Shown one piece after another: positions 5,304 to 7,948 of a stretch of 7,948 nucleotides of DNA. The stretch lies in contig DASPFV010000286.1 in assembly GCA_035620975.1 (NCBI GenBank), positions 1-7,948 on the forward strand, written 5' to 3'. Every line of letters begins with the position of its first letter. Positions within the stretch are counted from its first letter, which is position 1. Under the pieces are notes generated by a model that saw only the letters and a list, made by a program, of their open reading frames with translations, was not told the DNA's origin and ran no database searches. The stretch is from DASPFV01 sp035620975. Its GTDB lineage: Bacteria; Acidobacteriota; Vicinamibacteria; Vicinamibacterales; 2-12-FULL-66-21. The translations under genes were made by a program, and so were the position numbers.

Positions 5304-6476
5304 CTAGGTGCGTGCGGCCGCCGAGGCGGCGCCGGCATCCGCGCGGAGGGCGTTGGCCTTGTCGGTGCGCTCCCAGGTGAACTCCGGCTCGGTCCGGCCG
5401 AAGTGCCCGAACGCCGCCGTCCGGCGGTAGATCGGCCGCCGCAGGTCCAGCATCTCGATGATGCCCCGCGGCGTCAGCTTGAAGTTCGCCCGCACGATCT
5501 CGCTCATCCGCTCGTCGGGCACCTGCCCCGTCCCGTACGTGTCGATCAGCACCGACACGGGCTCGGCCACCCCAATCGCATACGCCAGCTGCACCAGGCA
5601 CCGGTCCGCCAGCCCCGCCGCCACCACGTTCTTCGCGATGTAGCGCGCCATGTAGCTCGCCGACCGGTCCACCTTCGTCGGGTCCTTCCCCGAGAACGCG
5701 CCCCCGCCGTGCGGCGCCGCCCCCCCGTAGGTGTCCACGATGATCTTCCGCCCCGTCACCCCGGCGTCCCCGTGCGGCCCGCCCACCACGAACCGGCCCG
5801 TCGGGTTGATCAGCACGCGCGTCTTCGCGTCCATCATCTCGGCGGGAATCACCTGCGAGACGATCCGGTCCACGAGGTCCTCGCGCAAGGTCTCGTTCGA
5901 CACCAGCGAGCTGTGCTGCGTCGAGACCACCACCGCGTCCACCCGCACCGGCCGCCCGTGCTCGTACTCCACCGTCACCTGCGACTTCCCGTCCGGCCGC
6001 AGATACTCCAGCACCCCCTCCCGCCGCGCCTGCGACAGCCCCTTCACCAGCTTGTGCGCCAGCATGATCGGCATCGGCATCAGCTCGGCCGTCTCGGTGC
6101 ACGCATACCCGAACATCAGCCCCTGGTCCCCCGCCCCGCCCGGGTCCACCCCCATCGCGATGTCCGGCGACTGCTCGTGAATCGACGACAGCACCGCGCA
6201 CGTCTCCGCGTCGAACCCGAACTTCGCCCGCGTGTACCCCACGTCCCGGATCGTCTCCCGGACGATCTTCGGGAAGTCCACGTAGCAGCTCGTCGTGATC
6301 TCCCCCGCGATGATCGCCAGCCCCGTCGTCACCAGCGTCTCGCACGCCACGCGGCCCACCGGATCCTGGGCCAGGATCGCGTCGAGGATACTGTCGGAAA
6401 TCTGATCGGCAATCTTGTCGGGGTGCCCCTCGGTCACCGACTCCGACGTGAACAGATAACGGCCCGTGCGACTCAT
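5304..6476 (-). CDS. metK: S-adenosylmethionine synthetase (methionine adenosyltransferase)
   Basis: This cytosolic enzyme makes S-adenosylmethionine from methionine and ATP, releasing phosphate and pyrophosphate. It supplies methyl groups to the whole cell. At 390 residues it has the usual bacterial length. Signature motifs are intact: LFTSESVTEGHPDK (8-21, with catalytic His18), GAGDQGLMFGYA (114-125, ATP/methionine site) and the glycine-rich GGGAFSGKDPTKVDRS (257-272, phosphate loop). The N-terminal, central and C-terminal domains run colinear with the family, and the tail (about 375-390) is Ala-rich and variable. I chose ATG 6476 because the family begins at MSRTGRYLFTSES and AGGAG lies 10 nt upstream (6487-6491). 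The frame is open to 6572, but that extension overlaps the promoter. The coding strand is very G-rich (many GGG, CGG, GTG and ACG codons), unlike its neighbours, which creates long spurious overlapping frames. Confidence 0.97.
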   Translation of the reverse strand: MSRTGRYLFTSESVTEGHPDKIADQISDSILDAILAQDPVGRVACETLVTTGLAIIAGEITTSCYVDFPKIVRETIRDVGYTRAKFGFDAETCAVLSSIHEQSPDIAMGVDPGGAGDQGLMFGYACTETAELMPMPIMLAHKLVKGLSQARREGVLEYLRPDGKSQVTVEYEHGRPVRVDAVVVSTQHSSLVSNETLREDLVDRIVSQVIPAEMMDAKTRVLINPTGRFVVGGPHGDAGVTGRKIIVDTYGGAAPHGGGAFSGKDPTKVDRSASYMARYIAKNVVAAGLADRCLVQLAYAIGVAEPVSVLIDTYGTGQVPDERMSEIVRANFKLTPRGIIEMLDLRRPIYRRTAAFGHFGRTEPEFTWERTDKANALRADAGAASAAART

Positions 6477-6570
6477 GTGTCTAGAGCTCCTGCAGAAAAC
6501 AGTGAAAGGACCGTCCCGGCCTGAACTGGCGGGTTCGCGCCCCCGTCGCAAGCACTCGCAAAATCCGACC

Positions 6571-6600
6571 AATGTAGCAGATCGAGACGCAGAGCGGCAA
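6571..6600 (-). promoter_or_regulatory. Sigma70-type promoter of metK
   Basis: On the minus strand TTGCCG (6595-6600) and TACATT (6571-6576) are separated by 18 bp, and TG precedes the -10 by one base (an extended -10, TGCTACATT). A start near 6564 would give a leader of about 88 nt ending in AGGAG and the metK ATG. I looked for SAM- or SAH-riboswitch signatures in this leader and recognised none. Confidence 0.55.
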
Positions 6601-6610
6601 GCCTTCCAGC

Positions 6611-6627
6611 AGCCCGGGTTCCGGGCT
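6611..6627 (-). terminator. 7-bp perfect hairpin after the DUF4342 gene
   Basis: AGCCCGG (6611-6617), a 3-nt loop and CCGGGCT (6621-6627) form a perfect stem 46 bp past the DUF4342 stop and just upstream of the metK -35. No U-tract follows on the minus strand. The position suits insulation of metK from upstream transcription, so I list it as a probable but non-canonical terminator. Confidence 0.4.
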
Positions 6628-6673
6628 CGCGCCGGTCACTTCGCCTGGCTGGCTGTCTGGCGGCTCTCGACCA

Positions 6674-6967
6674 TCAGGTGATCGTCCCGCCCGGCGATTC
6701 GGAGGTATCTGGAGGTGCTGCCGGCGGAGTGGATTTCTCGACCTCGATGGAGCATTCGGCCAGTACGGCCGTCAAGGCTCCGATGGCGGCGGCAAGCGGG
6801 GCGATGACGGTGCCGACGACGCCAACCGTGAGCGGGAACTCTGCGACGACCCGGCCCTGGTGCTTGACCAGTACGCGCCGGACGTTGCCCTCGTCGATGA
6901 GGCGCTTGATCTGTGCCAGCGCCTGTTCAGTCGTGCCTTCGAGCTTCTCGCGCCATGTGCGTTCCAT
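6674..6967 (-). CDS. DUF4342 small protein
   Basis: This 97-residue protein matches the DUF4342 pattern. A charged N-terminal helical part (WREKLEGTTEQALAQIKRLI, 5-24) leads into EGNVRRVLVKHQGRVVAEFPL (26-46), which is the recognisable core. A glycine/alanine-rich hydrophobic segment follows (TVGVVGTVIAPLAAAIGALTAVLA, about 47-70), then CSIEVEK. The tail is Pro/Ser-rich and disordered. In this family the N-terminus is sometimes compared with UBA/TS-N helical bundles; the biochemical role is unknown. The hydrophobic segment could be a membrane helix or pack against a partner. ATG 6967 is supported by GGAG 7 nt upstream (6975-6978). The frame is open to 7018, but the added residues are charged and lack a ribosome site. 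It lies 156 bp after the xerD-like gene and 197 bp before metK, both on the same strand, with a hairpin on the metK side. Confidence 0.85.
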   Translation of the reverse strand: MERTWREKLEGTTEQALAQIKRLIDEGNVRRVLVKHQGRVVAEFPLTVGVVGTVIAPLAAAIGALTAVLAECSIEVEKSTPPAAPPDTSESPGGTIT

Positions 6968-7123
6968 CGGCAGTCTCCGGTTATCCGTCTCGCGACTCTC
7001 GTCGGACCCTATGAACATTGGACGTTCCTGCGGCGCCGCGGTTCAGGACCCGTGCGCGGCCCGATCTGCCTCATCGATGACCCTGTGGCCCGACGGTGGG
7101 GTCCTCGAGGCTCGGACGCGTGC

Positions 7124-7948
7124 TCAACTGCGCGGGTGGAAGCGGTCGTAGACGGCGCGCAGCCGCGCCTCGAGCACGTGTGTGTAGATCTGCGTGGTCG
7201 ACAGGTCCGCATGGCCGAGCATTGCCTGAATGGCGCGCAGGTCCGCGCCGCGATCGAGCAGGTGGGTGGCGAAGGAATGGCGCAGGACGTGCGGGCTGAG
7301 CTCGCGCGTCACACCGGCTTTGAGCCCGTACTCCTTCAGAATCTTCCAGAAGCCGACCCTGGTCAGCGCGCCGCCGCCGCGCGCATTGACGAACAGCCAT
7401 GGCGACGACGAACGCCGGTGGAGCAGCCGTCGCCGCGCCTCCCTCATGTACCGCCCGACCCAGTGCACGGCGTCCTGTCCGATGGGAACGATCCGTTCCT
7501 TCTCCCCCTTGCCGAGGCACACCAGGTATCCCTCGTCGAGGTGCAGATCGCCGGGCCGCAGCGCCACGAGCTCCGAGACGCGCAGGCCCGTCGCATACAG
7601 CACCTCGATGAGAGCCTTGTCGCGCAGGCCACGCACCGTGCTCGTATCGGGCTGCGCGAGCAACCGGTCCACTTCCTCGAGATCCAGAAAGCGCGGCAGC
7701 GCGGGCCACGCGCGCGGCGCCCGCAGGTCGTCGGCCGGATTCACGTCGCGCTTCTGCTCGATCGCCACGAACTTGTAGAACCCTCGCACACAGGCCACGG
7801 TCCGCGCCACCGAGCGCGGAGACAATCCCCGGGACATCAGCGATCGCACGAACGCGTCGAGGTCCCGCCGATCGAGCTGGTCGGGCGTTCGATCGCGTCT
7901 GCCGGCGAACGCCACCAGCATGGCGAGGTCCCTCGCGTAGCTCTCGAC
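7124..7948 (-). CDS. xerD: XerC/XerD-type tyrosine recombinase (N-terminus beyond window)
   Basis: The protein cuts and rejoins DNA through a phosphotyrosine link. Xer enzymes resolve chromosome dimers at dif. The visible 274 residues begin in frame at the window edge with VESYARDLAMLVAFAG, which is the middle of the family's SAM-like core-binding domain. The true start therefore lies to the right, and the Met at 7921 is internal. The core-binding part covers about 1-80 and the catalytic domain about 85-274. All six active-site residues are present (visible numbering): R123 in TGLRVSEL, K147 in GKGEKER, H220 and R223 in SPHVLRHSFATH, H246 in MLGHADLSTTQIY, and nucleophile Y255. The ending YDRFHPRS is typical of XerD rather than phage integrases, and the length fits a core Xer protein. 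XerC, or a Xer paralogue, is the main alternative. No attachment site or mobile-element gene is visible, so a housekeeping role is favoured. Confidence 0.93.
   Translation of the reverse strand, partial: VESYARDLAMLVAFAGRRDRTPDQLDRRDLDAFVRSLMSRGLSPRSVARTVACVRGFYKFVAIEQKRDVNPADDLRAPRAWPALPRFLDLEEVDRLLAQPDTSTVRGLRDKALIEVLYATGLRVSELVALRPGDLHLDEGYLVCLGKGEKERIVPIGQDAVHWVGRYMREARRRLLHRRSSSPWLFVNARGGGALTRVGFWKILKEYGLKAGVTRELSPHVLRHSFATHLLDRGADLRAIQAMLGHADLSTTQIYTHVLEARLRAVYDRFHPRS

Noticed and set aside
5164..6345. Minus-strand 393-codon frame overlapping metK in another phase
   Set aside because: Low-complexity Gly/Ala/Arg/Asp sequence caused by the G-rich metK codons; metK itself is unmistakable.
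5403..6524. Plus-strand 373-codon frame opposite metK
   Set aside because: His/Arg/Pro-rich shadow of metK with no recognisable domain.
7124..7948. Phage or integron integrase indicating a mobile element
   Set aside because: The C-terminal signature and length fit a housekeeping Xer recombinase, and no attachment site, tRNA target or phage gene is visible.
1..7948. tRNA, rRNA or other structured RNA genes
   Set aside because: No cloverleaf, conserved rRNA segment or known ncRNA was recognised; GGTTC stretches in the spacers lack the surrounding tRNA arms.

Overview
The window is GC-rich bacterial chromosome from a diderm (LPS-making) organism. The clearest clue is a single polypeptide carrying both LptF-like and LptG-like permease halves. 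Together with the third-position GC preference and the heptameric GGTTCC-type intergenic repeat, this makes me think of Acidobacteriota (Vicinamibacteria-like). That placement is inference from memory, not a search result.

Layout. At the left edge the last 46 codons of a plus-strand gene end at 141. Positions 142-536 hold no gene. They contain a 7-bp-periodic GGTTCC repeat tract, a partly inverted counterpart of it, an AT-rich patch, and a candidate promoter in front of lptFG. The plus-strand lptFG fusion gene (537-2912) ends 24 bp from a convergent minus-strand block that fills the rest of the window. Read in the direction of transcription from the right edge, that block is: a XerD/XerC-type tyrosine recombinase (N-terminus cut off by the window end), a 97-residue DUF4342 protein, metK (S-adenosylmethionine synthetase), a membrane-anchored PHP-domain metal hydrolase, and a small YtrA-subfamily GntR repressor. 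Gaps in the block are 156, 197, 194 and 91 bp. With hairpins in two of these gaps and a good sigma70-type promoter before metK, these genes look mostly like separate transcription units rather than one operon.

Function. The genes do not form an obvious single pathway: LPS export (lptFG), one-carbon/methyl-donor metabolism (metK), chromosome dimer resolution or site-specific recombination (xerD), an exported hydrolase and a regulator. This looks like an ordinary core-genome neighbourhood; I found no phage, CRISPR, toxin-antitoxin or defence system.

Most notable signals. (1) A 28-bp near-palindrome built of four CTAG tetramers at exact 8-bp spacing abuts the start codon of the GntR gene, a strong candidate autoregulatory operator. 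(2) A 7-bp-periodic tract and its inverted counterpart lie upstream of lptFG. (3) LptF and LptG are fused. (4) The exported PHP protein carries a beta-rich C-terminal extension.
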